Source: Oscillospiraceae bacterium
Lineage (GTDB): Bacteria; Bacillota; Clostridia; Oscillospirales; CAG-272
NCBI GenBank assembly: GCA_015064685.1
Contig: SVRT01000020.1
Coordinates: 1-42,754 of the forward strand
DNA length: 42,754 nt
Direction: 5' to 3'
Both the position numbers and the translations under genes were made by a program. Under the pieces are notes generated by a model. That model did not search any database, was not told the origin of the DNA, and was given only the letters and a program-made list of their open reading frames with translations. Below, one piece after another: positions 32,726-41,468 of this stretch (the stretch's first letter is position 1; the number at the start of each line of letters is the position of its first letter).

Positions 32726-33790
32726 ATGAAGATCAAGATTTTTTCGATCATTCTGACATTTATACTTTGTCTTAGTATAGTATCCCTGCTTGCGGCTTGC
32801 CAGAACAGCGGGATTGAGGCGGGAACCTCCGCTTCGACCTCAACGAGTGCAGAGGGCGAAACAAGAGAGGAGGAGACCCTTCCCCCACCTATGGAGGAGG
32901 CAGATGGAGACGACCTCTCCTATGTTCTTGTAGACGGAAACCAATCTTACGCCGTATTGGGTCTTTTCAACGAAAGCGGTGCTAAAAAAATCATCATTCC
33001 TGCAGAATACAACGGTCTTCCCGTTACCGCGATTTCCGAGTACGCCTTCCAATCGAGCGACGCACTTGAAACGCTTATCATTCCCGATTCCGTTACTCAT
33101 ATCGGAAGCTATGCCTTTGACGGATGCACGAACCTGAAAAATCTTGAGCTTTCATCAAATCTTACCTATCTTGGCTCAGCGGCATTCGACGGATGCGATT
33201 CGCTCCCTCTTTCGACCTATGACAACGCTCTCTACATCGGAGACAGCGACGATCCCTATGCTATTCTCGTTTCCGCAACCGATACGGAAATAGAATCCTG
33301 CACGATACATGCAAGCACCAAGATCATTTATGACGGTGCATTTTTCGATTGCTCCGATCTTGAGGAGCTGATAATCCCTGACGGTCTTATGCAGATAGGC
33401 TACGTATTCTATGACTGTCACGATCTTTTCCCCAACAATGACTATGAGGGTGCGTACTACCTCGGCAACGAGGAAAACCCCTTTCTCGTTCTTGTTGAGG
33501 CGAGAGGTAATCCCACATCTATCAAAGTTCATGAGGATACAAAGCTCATCGCACCGTACGCTTTTGAGAACTGCGACGAGCTTACCGATCTTACTCTTCC
33601 CGACGGACTGCGCTTTATAGGTATTGACGCTTTCGTCGGCTGTGAGCTTCTGGCGGAGGTCACGGTTTCTACTGCCGAATGGACCCTTATCAACGGAGAA
33701 TATATCTCCAAGCCCGTTTTGTTCAGTACGGGAGATTCCGACCTCGTTGAAGTACTCAAGAGTGGCGCGTGCACGTGGATGAAAAAATAA
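32726..33790 (+). CDS. BspA-type leucine-rich repeat lipoprotein
   Basis: 354 residues from the ATG at 32726 (AAAGGAA upstream; the in-frame ATG at 32702 overlaps the promoter start region). Lipoprotein signal peptide to Cys25 (LLAAC), a Ser/Thr/Glu linker, then BspA-like LRR units of about 23 residues: LETLIIPDSVTHIGSYAFDGC, LKNLELSSNLTYLGSAAFDGC, LEELIIPDGLMQIGYVFYDC, LTDLTLPDGLRFIGIDAFVGC, with two longer inserts (DDPYAILV, ENPFLVLV) between them. Surface-exposed adhesion or binding protein by family; ligand unknown. Ends at the terminator 33808-33837. Confidence 0.88.
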   Translation: MKIKIFSIILTFILCLSIVSLLAACQNSGIEAGTSASTSTSAEGETREEETLPPPMEEADGDDLSYVLVDGNQSYAVLGLFNESGAKKIIIPAEYNGLPVTAISEYAFQSSDALETLIIPDSVTHIGSYAFDGCTNLKNLELSSNLTYLGSAAFDGCDSLPLSTYDNALYIGDSDDPYAILVSATDTEIESCTIHASTKIIYDGAFFDCSDLEELIIPDGLMQIGYVFYDCHDLFPNNDYEGAYYLGNEENPFLVLVEARGNPTSIKVHEDTKLIAPYAFENCDELTDLTLPDGLRFIGIDAFVGCELLAEVTVSTAEWTLINGEYISKPVLFSTGDSDLVEVLKSGACTWMKK

Positions 33791-33807
33791 TAATTGACTG
33801 TTTTTAT

Positions 33808-33837
33808 GCTCCCGATGCAATATCGGGAGCTTTTTTT
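33808..33837 (+). terminator. Terminator of the LRR gene
   Basis: Stem GCTCCCGAT/ATCGGGAGC followed by seven T. Confidence 0.85.
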
Positions 33838-33880
33838 AGAATTTTAATGTAGAAAATAATGTCTTTTTTCCCTTTTTATA

Positions 33881-33909
33881 TTGACGATAAGGGAAAGATG
33901 TGTTATAAT
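33881..33909 (+). promoter_or_regulatory. Promoter of the VTC-DUF4956-Cthe_2159 operon
   Basis: TTGACG, 17-base spacer, TATAAT, with a leader of about 100 bases before the VTC start. Confidence 0.7.
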
Positions 33910-34016
33910 TAAATGTCAAATATGACCAAATTCTTGAGAATTACAAGCCGCTTTTTCGTTATTTGTGCAAAACGCGGCTGAAAGCGTACTCTTTATACCG
34001 CAGAGAGGAGGATAGT

Positions 34017-34754
34017 ATGGGCTTTAAAACAGTGTTTAAGCGATACGAAATAAAGTATCTTATCACAAAAGAGCAAAAAAATATCATCCTCGAAGCAATA
34101 GATCCATATATGGCACTCGATGAGTACGGACGGACCACTATCCGCAACATCTACTACGATACGGACACCTTCAGGCTTATCAGAGACTCGATCGAAAAGC
34201 CTGTATACAAGGAAAAGCTCCGTGTGAGGAGCTACTGCACCGCGGATGAGAAAAGCACAGTCTTCGTGGAGCTGAAGAAAAAATACAAATCGGTGGTATA
34301 CAAGCGGAGGGTCTCTATGACCGAGGATCAGGCAACGCGTTGGCTTGCTAAGCAAGCCGATCCACCAAAAAGGTCGCAGATAACCGATGAGATCGACTAT
34401 TTCGTCAAATACTACGAGACCTTGCATCCTGCCGTTTTTCTCTCTTACGAGCGAGAGGCTTATTTCTCAAAGGCAGGTGACGATTTCAGAGTGACCTTTG
34501 ACGAGAATATTCTATACCGCCGCGATGAGCTGTCACTTTCGGTCGAGCCATACGGAACAGAGATACTCCCCGAGGGGTATTCCCTGATGGAGATAAAGAC
34601 CTCGGGCGGCATGCCGCTCTGGATGGTCAAGGTACTTACAGACAATTCTATATTCAAAACATCATTTTCAAAATACGGAAACGCATACAGGGATTTTACC
34701 TTTGGAATACGCGCGCTTCCACACGAGCATAAGGAGGTAATTACAAATGCCTAG
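34017..34754 (+). CDS. VTC-domain polyphosphate polymerase-like protein
   Basis: 245 residues from the ATG at 34017 (GAGGAGG upstream decides the start). It is a bare VTC/CYTH-type tunnel domain: KRYEIKYLIT (ExK entry motif), RNIYYDTD, KEKLRVRSY, VFVELKKKYKSVVYKRR, FLSYEREAYFS, DFRVTFDENI and LMEIKTSGG supply the basic and acidic residues lining the triphosphate tunnel. Yeast Vtc4 uses this fold to make polyphosphate from ATP; bacterial members lack the SPX and membrane parts. The next gene, overlapping by eight bases, is a membrane protein that could supply the channel. Cytoplasmic. Confidence 0.88.
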   Translation: MGFKTVFKRYEIKYLITKEQKNIILEAIDPYMALDEYGRTTIRNIYYDTDTFRLIRDSIEKPVYKEKLRVRSYCTADEKSTVFVELKKKYKSVVYKRRVSMTEDQATRWLAKQADPPKRSQITDEIDYFVKYYETLHPAVFLSYEREAYFSKAGDDFRVTFDENILYRRDELSLSVEPYGTEILPEGYSLMEIKTSGGMPLWMVKVLTDNSIFKTSFSKYGNAYRDFTFGIRALPHEHKEVITNA

Positions 34755-35472
34755 TTTTCTTTTAACCGACACCACAACAAACAACTCTATCTTCAAGGGC
34801 ATTTTTGACAGCGAGCTTACGGCAACCATAGAGGTCACGGACTTTCTTCTCTGCCTTGGCGTAGCCTTGTTGCTTGGATTTATGATGGCGGGCGCGTATA
34901 TGGTAGGCTCGAGATACACAAGGAGCTTTCTATTGACTCTCGCAATACTCCCTGCTACCGTTTGTGTCGTAATTATGATGGTAAACGGAAACATCGGTGC
35001 AGGTGTCGCAGTCGCAGGCGCTTTCAGCCTTGTTCGCTTCCGCTCCGCCCCCGGATCCGCTAAAGAGATCGCATACATATTTTTCGCAATGGGCGCGGGA
35101 CTTATCGTCGGAATGGGCTATCTCGCATTCGCCGCCCTCTTTACGCTCATTATGTGCATTATCTTTGTGGCGGCAAATCTCCTCTCCTCCAAAAAAGGCA
35201 AGAACACCGGCAGATATAAGACGCTCAAGATCGTTATCCCCGAGAACATCAACTACTCCGAGGTTTTTGACGACATATTTTCGGAATATACGACAAGCGC
35301 AGAGCAGGTCAAGGTTAAAACGACAAATATGGGAAGTCTATACAGCGTATGGTACGACGTAAGACTCAAGGATCCCAAAAAAGAAAAGGAATTTATCGAC
35401 AAGCTCCGTTGCCGCAACGGAAATCTTGAAATAACCGTATCAAAGCAGGAAACAACCAACAACGAATTATAA
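34747..35472 (+). CDS. DUF4956 membrane protein
   Basis: 241 residues. Three to four membrane segments (about 32-56, 60-80, 85-105, 113-140: FLLCLGVALLLGFMMAGAYM, LLTLAILPATVCVVIMMV, AYIFFAMGAGLIVGMGYLAF) include the family motif GAFSLVRFRSAPGSAKEIAY. A soluble C-terminal domain of about 95 residues follows (YKTLKIVIPENINY...). DUF4956 genes are regularly next to VTC genes; here AAGGAGG lies inside the 3' end of the VTC gene and the genes overlap by eight bases, so the two proteins probably work as one complex. Role inferred: polymer translocation or anchoring. Confidence 0.87.
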   Translation: MPSFLLTDTTTNNSIFKGIFDSELTATIEVTDFLLCLGVALLLGFMMAGAYMVGSRYTRSFLLTLAILPATVCVVIMMVNGNIGAGVAVAGAFSLVRFRSAPGSAKEIAYIFFAMGAGLIVGMGYLAFAALFTLIMCIIFVAANLLSSKKGKNTGRYKTLKIVIPENINYSEVFDDIFSEYTTSAEQVKVKTTNMGSLYSVWYDVRLKDPKKEKEFIDKLRCRNGNLEITVSKQETTNNEL

Positions 35473-35498
35473 TTCTGAGTTTTTCAAGGAGGTATCGA

Positions 35499-37901
35499 AT
35501 GATAAAAAAGTATCTGTCCCTATTCTCCATAATTTTGTGTATATTTCTACTCGCGTCCTGCTCTCCGGCAGGCACCGGTGAGACTCATACCGAAAGCGGA
35601 TCGGTAAACGACGGTCCCGCAGATCCTTCTGTTGACTCGGGCAACGACGATAACGCCGACGACGATTACGACGTTATTATCCCCGGTGGCACCGACGAAG
35701 GAACGACCGATCACAACCACGTTTACGGTGAGGGCAACGTTATCGCTCCCACATTCGAGGCAGGCGGATACACCGAATACACCTGCAAAGAGTGTGGTGC
35801 GACATACAAGGATTCTCACACCTCTCCCCTTTCACACAGCTTTTCCGAGGAATGGTATTACAATGAGACCATCCACTGGAACGCTTGCACCGATGAAGGA
35901 TATGCAAGTCTTGTGGGTAATGAAAGCGAGCATATCTTCAAGGACGAAATAATAACCGACTCGACACCCGATGCTACCGGTCTAATGAGCTCTACCTGCA
36001 CGGTATGCAACTACTCACTTGAATCGGTCATACCGAGAAAAACACATATCGTCACGCTTCCCACGGTAAACGAGAGCAGCTGCCGCGTAGGCATGCCTCT
36101 TTCAATGATCGCCCTCAGCGGCGGCGAGGGCAGCGTTGCGGGAAGCTTTTCCTGGAGCGACCCGAATATGATCCTCTCCGAAAACGGAAATTATGAGGTC
36201 ACGTTCACTCCCGCAGATCCCGATGACGCAAAGGTAACCGCTACCGTATCGATCAAGGCTACCTGGATCACGGTCAGCGTATCCACAAGTGAGAACGGAA
36301 GTGCCGACATCGATTCGGACGGCAAGGTAAGCTACGGCGAGGACGTCACCGTCTACCTTTCCCCAAGATTCGGCTATACGGTTGATACCTTTACTCTTAA
36401 CGGAGTTAAAAAAGGATGCAAATCAAGCTACGTTATAGAAAACGTTACAGAAGATAAAAACGTTTACGTTTCCTTCCGAAAATCCGATAATCCCGTTACA
36501 CTTACCTGCCTTGGAGGAAATGACAATTGCTACTCCATTGATGGAAATACTCTGACAATTTCGGGTATTTCAAGCGATACGATATATTCTATTTCGGGTG
36601 AGGCATACGGAAACATTGTGATCGACGTTGATCCCGCGTATAAATTCGAGCTTGAGCTTGCGGGCTTCAGTATCACCTGCAGCACTGCCGCGCCTATCTC
36701 CATAATCAACGGAGATAAGGTCACGATCAGCGCAAAAAAGAGCTTTACAAACTACGTAAACGATATGCGCCCCGCAGGCGTTTCCGGTTCTACTCCCGAG
36801 ACCTTCCCTGCAGCGATCTACTCACTTATCGATCTCGACGTTGAGGGCAAGGGTAATCTCACGGTTACTTCAAAGAACAGCGGCGGCATATACTCCAAAA
36901 AGGACGTTGACGTTAAGAATCTCACTCTTTCGGTAACCTGTCAGGAAAACGCGCTTCGCGGCAACGACAGCGTTACTGTCACGGGCGGAAGTATGACTCT
37001 TATCGCAACTCACGGAGATGCGATCAAGACCAGCAATTCGGATATTTCGTCAAAGGGCAATCAGCGCGGCGACGTGACAATAGTTGGGGGCATACACAAT
37101 ATTTATGCCGCAGGCGACGGAATCTCCGCAGCACACGACGTTCTCATCAGTGATACGTCCACTGTTTTGAATGTTTACACCGATACCTTTTCAACACACT
37201 CGGCTCTTAAGACCGAGGTCTCCAAGGATAAGATGTTTATCAGATCCGAGAGCGCAGATTACTCCTTCTCTCTTAAGTTTACGAAGAAGGACGGCTCTGT
37301 TTCATGGTCCGATACGGCTTATATAGGTGAACAGGTCATCGACGGAACGACTTACTATTTCTACGAGGCGGCTCGTGCAGTCGGCTACACGCACGTATCC
37401 GTTTACTCCTACGACCAGGGACAGACCCAGGGTCAGGACGCAAGCTACCACCTTACGACTTATGAGATCCCTCTTGCCAAGGGCAACGACACTATTGCTA
37501 TAAAGATTCTAGACGGCGTGCTTGGATTCAGATATACGGGCTATCAGCTTACGGAAAATGGAAATGTATCGGTTGACGAGCGCTCCAACAGAGGAATCAA
37601 ATCCGCAAACGGAATTTCGATTTCGGGCGGTACAATCTCGATATCCTCACACGGTGACGCCATCAAGGCGAACAACGATTCTATCCTTGAAAACGGCAAG
37701 AAGCCTACGGGTAATATAGTTATTACGGCAGGCAGCATTACGATCACGACGTACGCAACGGGAATTCTCGCCGAGGGCAATCTTACGGTGAGCGGTGGGT
37801 CTATAACCGTGAACGAAAGCTTTACGGGACTCAGCGGAGACGTTGTAAACACAACAGGCGCGACGACATCTATCGTTGCGATCTACAAATCGGTCAAATA
37901 A
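35499..37901 (+). CDS. Cthe_2159-type beta-helix carbohydrate-binding lipoprotein
   Basis: 800 residues. Lipoprotein signal peptide to Cys21 (LLASC); Asp/Gly-rich linker; Cys module CKECGATYKD...SHSF and CTVCNYSLE (about 70-180); a Flg_new/InlB-like repeat (TVSVSTSENGSADIDSDG...NVYVSFRK, about 258-330); then a long right-handed parallel beta-helix (about 335-800) with the repeated SGGxIxIxxHGDAIKxxN ladder, as in LTVTSKNSGGIYS, SMTLIATHGDAIKTSNSD, TISISSHGDAIKANNDS and SITITTYATGILAEGN. This is the Cthe_2159 family, which binds acidic polysaccharide and calcium in the founding member. AAGGAGG before the ATG, 26 bases after DUF4956: third gene of the operon. Confidence 0.87.
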   Translation: MIKKYLSLFSIILCIFLLASCSPAGTGETHTESGSVNDGPADPSVDSGNDDNADDDYDVIIPGGTDEGTTDHNHVYGEGNVIAPTFEAGGYTEYTCKECGATYKDSHTSPLSHSFSEEWYYNETIHWNACTDEGYASLVGNESEHIFKDEIITDSTPDATGLMSSTCTVCNYSLESVIPRKTHIVTLPTVNESSCRVGMPLSMIALSGGEGSVAGSFSWSDPNMILSENGNYEVTFTPADPDDAKVTATVSIKATWITVSVSTSENGSADIDSDGKVSYGEDVTVYLSPRFGYTVDTFTLNGVKKGCKSSYVIENVTEDKNVYVSFRKSDNPVTLTCLGGNDNCYSIDGNTLTISGISSDTIYSISGEAYGNIVIDVDPAYKFELELAGFSITCSTAAPISIINGDKVTISAKKSFTNYVNDMRPAGVSGSTPETFPAAIYSLIDLDVEGKGNLTVTSKNSGGIYSKKDVDVKNLTLSVTCQENALRGNDSVTVTGGSMTLIATHGDAIKTSNSDISSKGNQRGDVTIVGGIHNIYAAGDGISAAHDVLISDTSTVLNVYTDTFSTHSALKTEVSKDKMFIRSESADYSFSLKFTKKDGSVSWSDTAYIGEQVIDGTTYYFYEAARAVGYTHVSVYSYDQGQTQGQDASYHLTTYEIPLAKGNDTIAIKILDGVLGFRYTGYQLTENGNVSVDERSNRGIKSANGISISGGTISISSHGDAIKANNDSILENGKKPTGNIVITAGSITITTYATGILAEGNLTVSGGSITVNESFTGLSGDVVNTTGATTSIVAIYKSVK

Positions 37902-37919
37902 CAGAAATAATCACTATTT

Positions 37920-38924
37920 ATGAATTACAGAGAAACATATGAAGCTACACTCGCAACTCGCGAGGATTACGTAAACGGATTTTCAAGGGTCATCGGGCAA
38001 AGACAGGCAGAGATCCAAAAAAAACGAGACGAATATGTAAAAAATATCTTTTCAGACTCCGAGAGCTGCCGCGAGGACTTTAAAAAAATGCTCGGCTGGC
38101 CTCTCGTTGAGTTCGAAGGCTACGATATGCCAGAGCCCGAATGCGAGCATCTTTCAAGCGAGGACGGCTACGACGTCTACAGGATGCACTTCGAGGTGCT
38201 TGAGGGCTTTACCCTTTCAGGTATCTTTTTGAAGCTCAAGGGTGAGCAAAAGCGACCTTTAGTTATCGCGCAGCACGGCGGCGAGGGTACTCCCGAGGTT
38301 ATTTGCGGACTTCTCGGCGACACCGAAAACTACAACGATATGGTGCAGAGAGTTATGAAGAGGGGCGTTCATATCTTCGCCCCCCAGCTCCTGCTCTGGA
38401 GAAACGCGTTCGGTGTTCCCTACAAGAGAAGCGAGATAGACGCCCAACTTAAGAACGTCGGCAGCTCGATAACCGCGGTCGAGATCTACGCAATTACGAG
38501 AGTGCTTGACTATTTTGAAAAGAAGGATTACGTCAAGAACTTCGGTATGGTCGGGCTTTCCTACGGCGGCTTCTACACTCTTTTCACGACGGCAGTTGAA
38601 ACCAGGATCAAGAGTGCGATATCCTCCTCATTCTTCAACAGCCGCGAGGCGATTTCCTGGCCCGATTGGACCTGGAAGGATCTGCTCTTCAAGTTTGACG
38701 ATGCCGAGATAGCTTGTCTCTGCTATCCGAGAAAGCTTTATATCGCGGTAGGCGCGCAGGATGCTCTCTTTGACGTAAAATACGCGCGTGAGTCCTTCGA
38801 GCGTGTCAAGGAATTGAGCGCTGACGTTGGACACGATTGGGTCGCCTTCGACGATTTTGAGGGTGTACACGAGTTTGTTAAAACAGACGGGTTTATTGAT
38901 AAGCTTATTGAGGATCTTACATAA
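37920..38924 (+). CDS. Alpha/beta hydrolase, acetyl-xylan-esterase/dienelactone type
   Basis: 334 residues. A helical N-terminal extension (about 1-90) leads to the core: PLVIAQHGGEGTPEV (oxyanion hole, about 116-130), MVGLSYGGFYTLFTT (nucleophile Ser about 217), VGAQDALFD (acid) and GVHEFVKTDG (His). This fits the abhydrolase_7/AXE1-like esterases. No signal peptide. It begins 18 bases after the Cthe_2159-type gene with no terminator between, so it can be read from the same transcript, although it lacks an obvious ribosome binding site. Substrate unknown. Confidence 0.82.
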   Translation: MNYRETYEATLATREDYVNGFSRVIGQRQAEIQKKRDEYVKNIFSDSESCREDFKKMLGWPLVEFEGYDMPEPECEHLSSEDGYDVYRMHFEVLEGFTLSGIFLKLKGEQKRPLVIAQHGGEGTPEVICGLLGDTENYNDMVQRVMKRGVHIFAPQLLLWRNAFGVPYKRSEIDAQLKNVGSSITAVEIYAITRVLDYFEKKDYVKNFGMVGLSYGGFYTLFTTAVETRIKSAISSSFFNSREAISWPDWTWKDLLFKFDDAEIACLCYPRKLYIAVGAQDALFDVKYARESFERVKELSADVGHDWVAFDDFEGVHEFVKTDGFIDKLIEDLT

Positions 38925-38929
38925 TAGTA

Positions 38930-38963
38930 AAAAAATCACCTGCATCGCAGGTGATTTTTTTAT
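38930..38963. terminator. Bidirectional terminator
   Basis: Perfect 14-bp stem (38930-38943 with 38947-38960) with loop ATC, between convergent genes; overlaps the stop codon of the kinase gene. Confidence 0.85.
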
Positions 38964-40051
38964 ACTATTGAGGAAATGATCGCTTTCATTTCGTCTAGCT
39001 TTTTCTCCATATCTCTGACGAGCGCGAACTGATTTCTCGCGCGGTCGAGGTTATGCCCTTCTCTGTGGGTCTTGAAGTAGACGTCGCCCTCGAGATAATC
39101 GGTCAGAAATCTCATTCCGCACTCAAGCGTCATCATCATTGCTCCCACGGGTAAAAGCTCGATCTCTGCTGCGGTGAGTCTCCCTCCGCAGCCCTTAATA
39201 AAGCCCTCGGCGTATGTTCTGAAAAGCTCAAGGTCGAGGGAAACTCTTGCAAGATCGGTCTCGTCCTCTGCGGCGGTATTTGCGCCAAATCTTATCGAAT
39301 CGCCGAAATCGTTGACCGAATAGCCGGGCATTACGGTGTCAAGGTCGATAACGCAGACCGCGTGACCGTCATTTGCGTCGAAAAGGATGTTATTGAGCTT
39401 GGTGTCGTTGTGAGTTACGCGCAGGGGGAGTCTGCACTCTCGTCTCGCTATCTCAAGAGTGTTGCAAAAATCCTTATGAGCAATGGCAAATTCGATCTCG
39501 CGTTTTACCGAGTCCGCTCTTTTACAGGTGTCAATGTCAACGGCTTTCATAAGGTTTTCGTAGCGTTTGGGAGTGTTATGGAAGTCCTTTATTCCCTCGA
39601 AGAGCTGCTCTGCGGGAAAGTCGGCAAGATAGCCCTGAAAGCATCCAAATGCTTCGGCACAGATGTAGAAATCGTTCGCGCACTCGACTCTGTCGCGCGC
39701 AACCGTCCCTTCAACGAAATCGTACATTCTCCAATACGAGCCTATACTATCCTCAAATACTACCTCGCCGTCATTCGTCCGAACTACGGTCAGGGTCGCT
39801 CTCTCTTTGTCGTGAGTTGCCTTTCGTCTTATGTGCGAAGTGACCTTTTCAATATTTTCCATAACCTCACGGGGATTTGGAAAAACACTGTCGTTTATTC
39901 TTTGAAGAATATATCTTTTGCTATCCGTGACTACCAAAAACGTATCGTTTATATGTCCGTTACCGTATGGCGAGACACTTTTGATCTCACCTACGTGTGA
40001 GTAGGCGACAAGTGCCTCGCTTTTTTTCGCACATGCTTCTTCTCTTGTCAT
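38960..40051 (-). CDS. nahK: N-acetylhexosamine 1-kinase-like phosphotransferase
   Basis: 363 residues from the ATG at 40051, one base after the upstream stop (TGA-T-ATG); an upstream TTG is possible. The whole chain follows the Bifidobacterium NahK pattern: YGNGHINDTFLV (nucleotide loop), RYILQRINDSVFPNP, the catalytic RVTHNDTKLNNILFD (about 216-230), VIDLDTVMPG (metal Asp), FGDSIRFGANTAAEDE and LECGMRFLTDYLEGDVYF. NahK phosphorylates GlcNAc/GalNAc at C1 in lacto-N-biose and mucin sugar use. No lacto-N-biose phosphorylase is in the window. Operon partner is a Gfo/Idh oxidoreductase. Confidence 0.85.
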   Translation of the reverse strand: MTREEACAKKSEALVAYSHVGEIKSVSPYGNGHINDTFLVVTDSKRYILQRINDSVFPNPREVMENIEKVTSHIRRKATHDKERATLTVVRTNDGEVVFEDSIGSYWRMYDFVEGTVARDRVECANDFYICAEAFGCFQGYLADFPAEQLFEGIKDFHNTPKRYENLMKAVDIDTCKRADSVKREIEFAIAHKDFCNTLEIARRECRLPLRVTHNDTKLNNILFDANDGHAVCVIDLDTVMPGYSVNDFGDSIRFGANTAAEDETDLARVSLDLELFRTYAEGFIKGCGGRLTAAEIELLPVGAMMMTLECGMRFLTDYLEGDVYFKTHREGHNLDRARNQFALVRDMEKKLDEMKAIISSIV

Positions 40052-40052
40052 A

Positions 40053-41336
40053 TCAGTTGTATCTTGCCTCAAATTCTGCCATATTGATTACCTTACCCGT
40101 AACCCTCGATTCCTCTGCAGCAAAGGAGATCATGTGGTTGTCGCAGGACTCACCGATCTCACAGACCGACTTGGAACGATTACCCTTAAGCAGCTCGCGG
40201 AGAGCGTAGATAATTCCGCTGTCTCCGCCGCCGTGACCGCCTGTGATCATCTCACTAGTCACCTTGGCGTCAACATCGTACTTATAAGGCTCTCTCTTTT
40301 CAAAATTGAACACATCGATGTCGTTTCCGCTCATCTTAGCGTATATTTCGCCCTTTGTACCCATTATTCTGAGTGTTCTGCCTCCGACAGTAAACGCGCT
40401 CATCGAAAAATCAACGTAAACGTCCTTGCCGAAGCGCAAATTTACCGTCTGGTGATCAACCACGTTGTTGTCGCACTTGAATACGCACTTGCCGTACTGG
40501 GTGTTCTTTATCGCCTCGATGCAGTCCTCGCGTGTAGGCTCTACCTTCTCGGTCGCAACGTAATCAAGCCAGCCCTTGCATCCGTATTTCATATCTACGT
40601 ATACCTTCTCTGCATTGTAGGGGCAGGTCTCGGCGTGTGGGCATCCGTCGATACATCTCTCAGGCGAGCCCTCGGGCGCGTTTTCTCTCGTGAAGTAGGA
40701 GAGTGAGCCGAAGCTATGTACCTCGGTGCATTTTTCACCGATAAGCCACGCGAGAATATCCATATCGTGGCAGGTCTTCTGAAGTATCATGCAGGAGCTT
40801 CTGTCGCTATTGCCCCAGTTACCGCGCACGAAGCTATGGCTCTGGTGAATATCTCCAACACCCTCGATAGCCTGGATGCTCATTACCCTGCCGATCTCGC
40901 CACTGTCGATGATGTCCTTGAGGGCGATATAGAATTTTGTAAATCTTAAAACGTGGCAAACGAGAACGAAAACGCCCTTCTTCTCCGCTGCCCTCTGTAT
41001 CTCGCGGCACTGCTCGGGAGTTGCCGCAACGGGCTTTTCAAGAAGAAGATCGTAGCCCTTCTCTATTGCCGCCATGGCGGGTGCGTAATGGTCACGGTCC
41101 ATCGTCGCGATAATTGCTATATCAGCAAATTTCTCGCGCTCAAGTATCGGCTCCCAGCTCTTGAAGCACATCTCGTCCGGGATAGAATGCTCTCTCTGCA
41201 TATAGTTTCTTCTGTCATCAATAGGCTCAGCGCAGGCTACGACCTCAAAGTCGTCGCAAAAATCCTTTTTCATAATATCGGTATAGACCTTACCGCGGCT
41301 ACCGCAGCCTATAACTACTACCTTTTTCTTTGCCAT
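40053..41336 (-). CDS. Gfo/Idh/MocA family oxidoreductase with Cys cluster
   Basis: 427 residues. Rossmann motif VVVIGCGSRGKVY (about 5-17) for NAD(P), the family motif LLEKPVAAT (about 98-106), and the C-terminal GFO_IDH domain with CHDMDILAWLIG. A central insert carries five or six cysteines (RCIDGCPHAETCPYNAEKVY, then GCKGW, about 214-245), seen in a subset of Clostridial members and possibly metal-binding. A HGGGDSG motif lies near residue 372. Probably a sugar dehydrogenase or an NAD-assisted glycosidase; substrate unknown. First gene of a two-gene operon with the NahK-like kinase. Confidence 0.88.
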   Translation of the reverse strand: MAKKKVVVIGCGSRGKVYTDIMKKDFCDDFEVVACAEPIDDRRNYMQREHSIPDEMCFKSWEPILEREKFADIAIIATMDRDHYAPAMAAIEKGYDLLLEKPVAATPEQCREIQRAAEKKGVFVLVCHVLRFTKFYIALKDIIDSGEIGRVMSIQAIEGVGDIHQSHSFVRGNWGNSDRSSCMILQKTCHDMDILAWLIGEKCTEVHSFGSLSYFTRENAPEGSPERCIDGCPHAETCPYNAEKVYVDMKYGCKGWLDYVATEKVEPTREDCIEAIKNTQYGKCVFKCDNNVVDHQTVNLRFGKDVYVDFSMSAFTVGGRTLRIMGTKGEIYAKMSGNDIDVFNFEKREPYKYDVDAKVTSEMITGGHGGGDSGIIYALRELLKGNRSKSVCEIGESCDNHMISFAAEESRVTGKVINMAEFEARYN

Positions 41337-41369
41337 TGTATTTTTCCTCCGTCATTTATTGATTGGGTA

Positions 41370-41398
41370 TTGACTTGCTTTCGTGTTTATGATACAAT
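41370..41398 (+). promoter_or_regulatory. Promoter of the second AraC gene
   Basis: TTGACT, 17-base spacer, TACAAT; overlaps the divergent promoter of the Gfo/Idh operon. Confidence 0.65.
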
Positions 41399-41417
41399 AA
41401 TCAAAGGAATTTTTCAA
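41389..41417 (-). promoter_or_regulatory. Promoter of the Gfo/Idh-kinase operon
   Basis: Minus strand: TTGAAA (41417-41412), 17-base spacer, TATCAT (41394-41389). The -10 boxes of the two divergent promoters overlap by two bases. An inverted repeat AATAATC/GATTATT (41396-41402, 41420-41426) spans this -35 region and may be the operator. Confidence 0.6.
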
Positions 41418-41468
41418 TCGATTATTTTACTGAACAGTTGTATTATTTAACTGTCAATGGGGGTTAAT

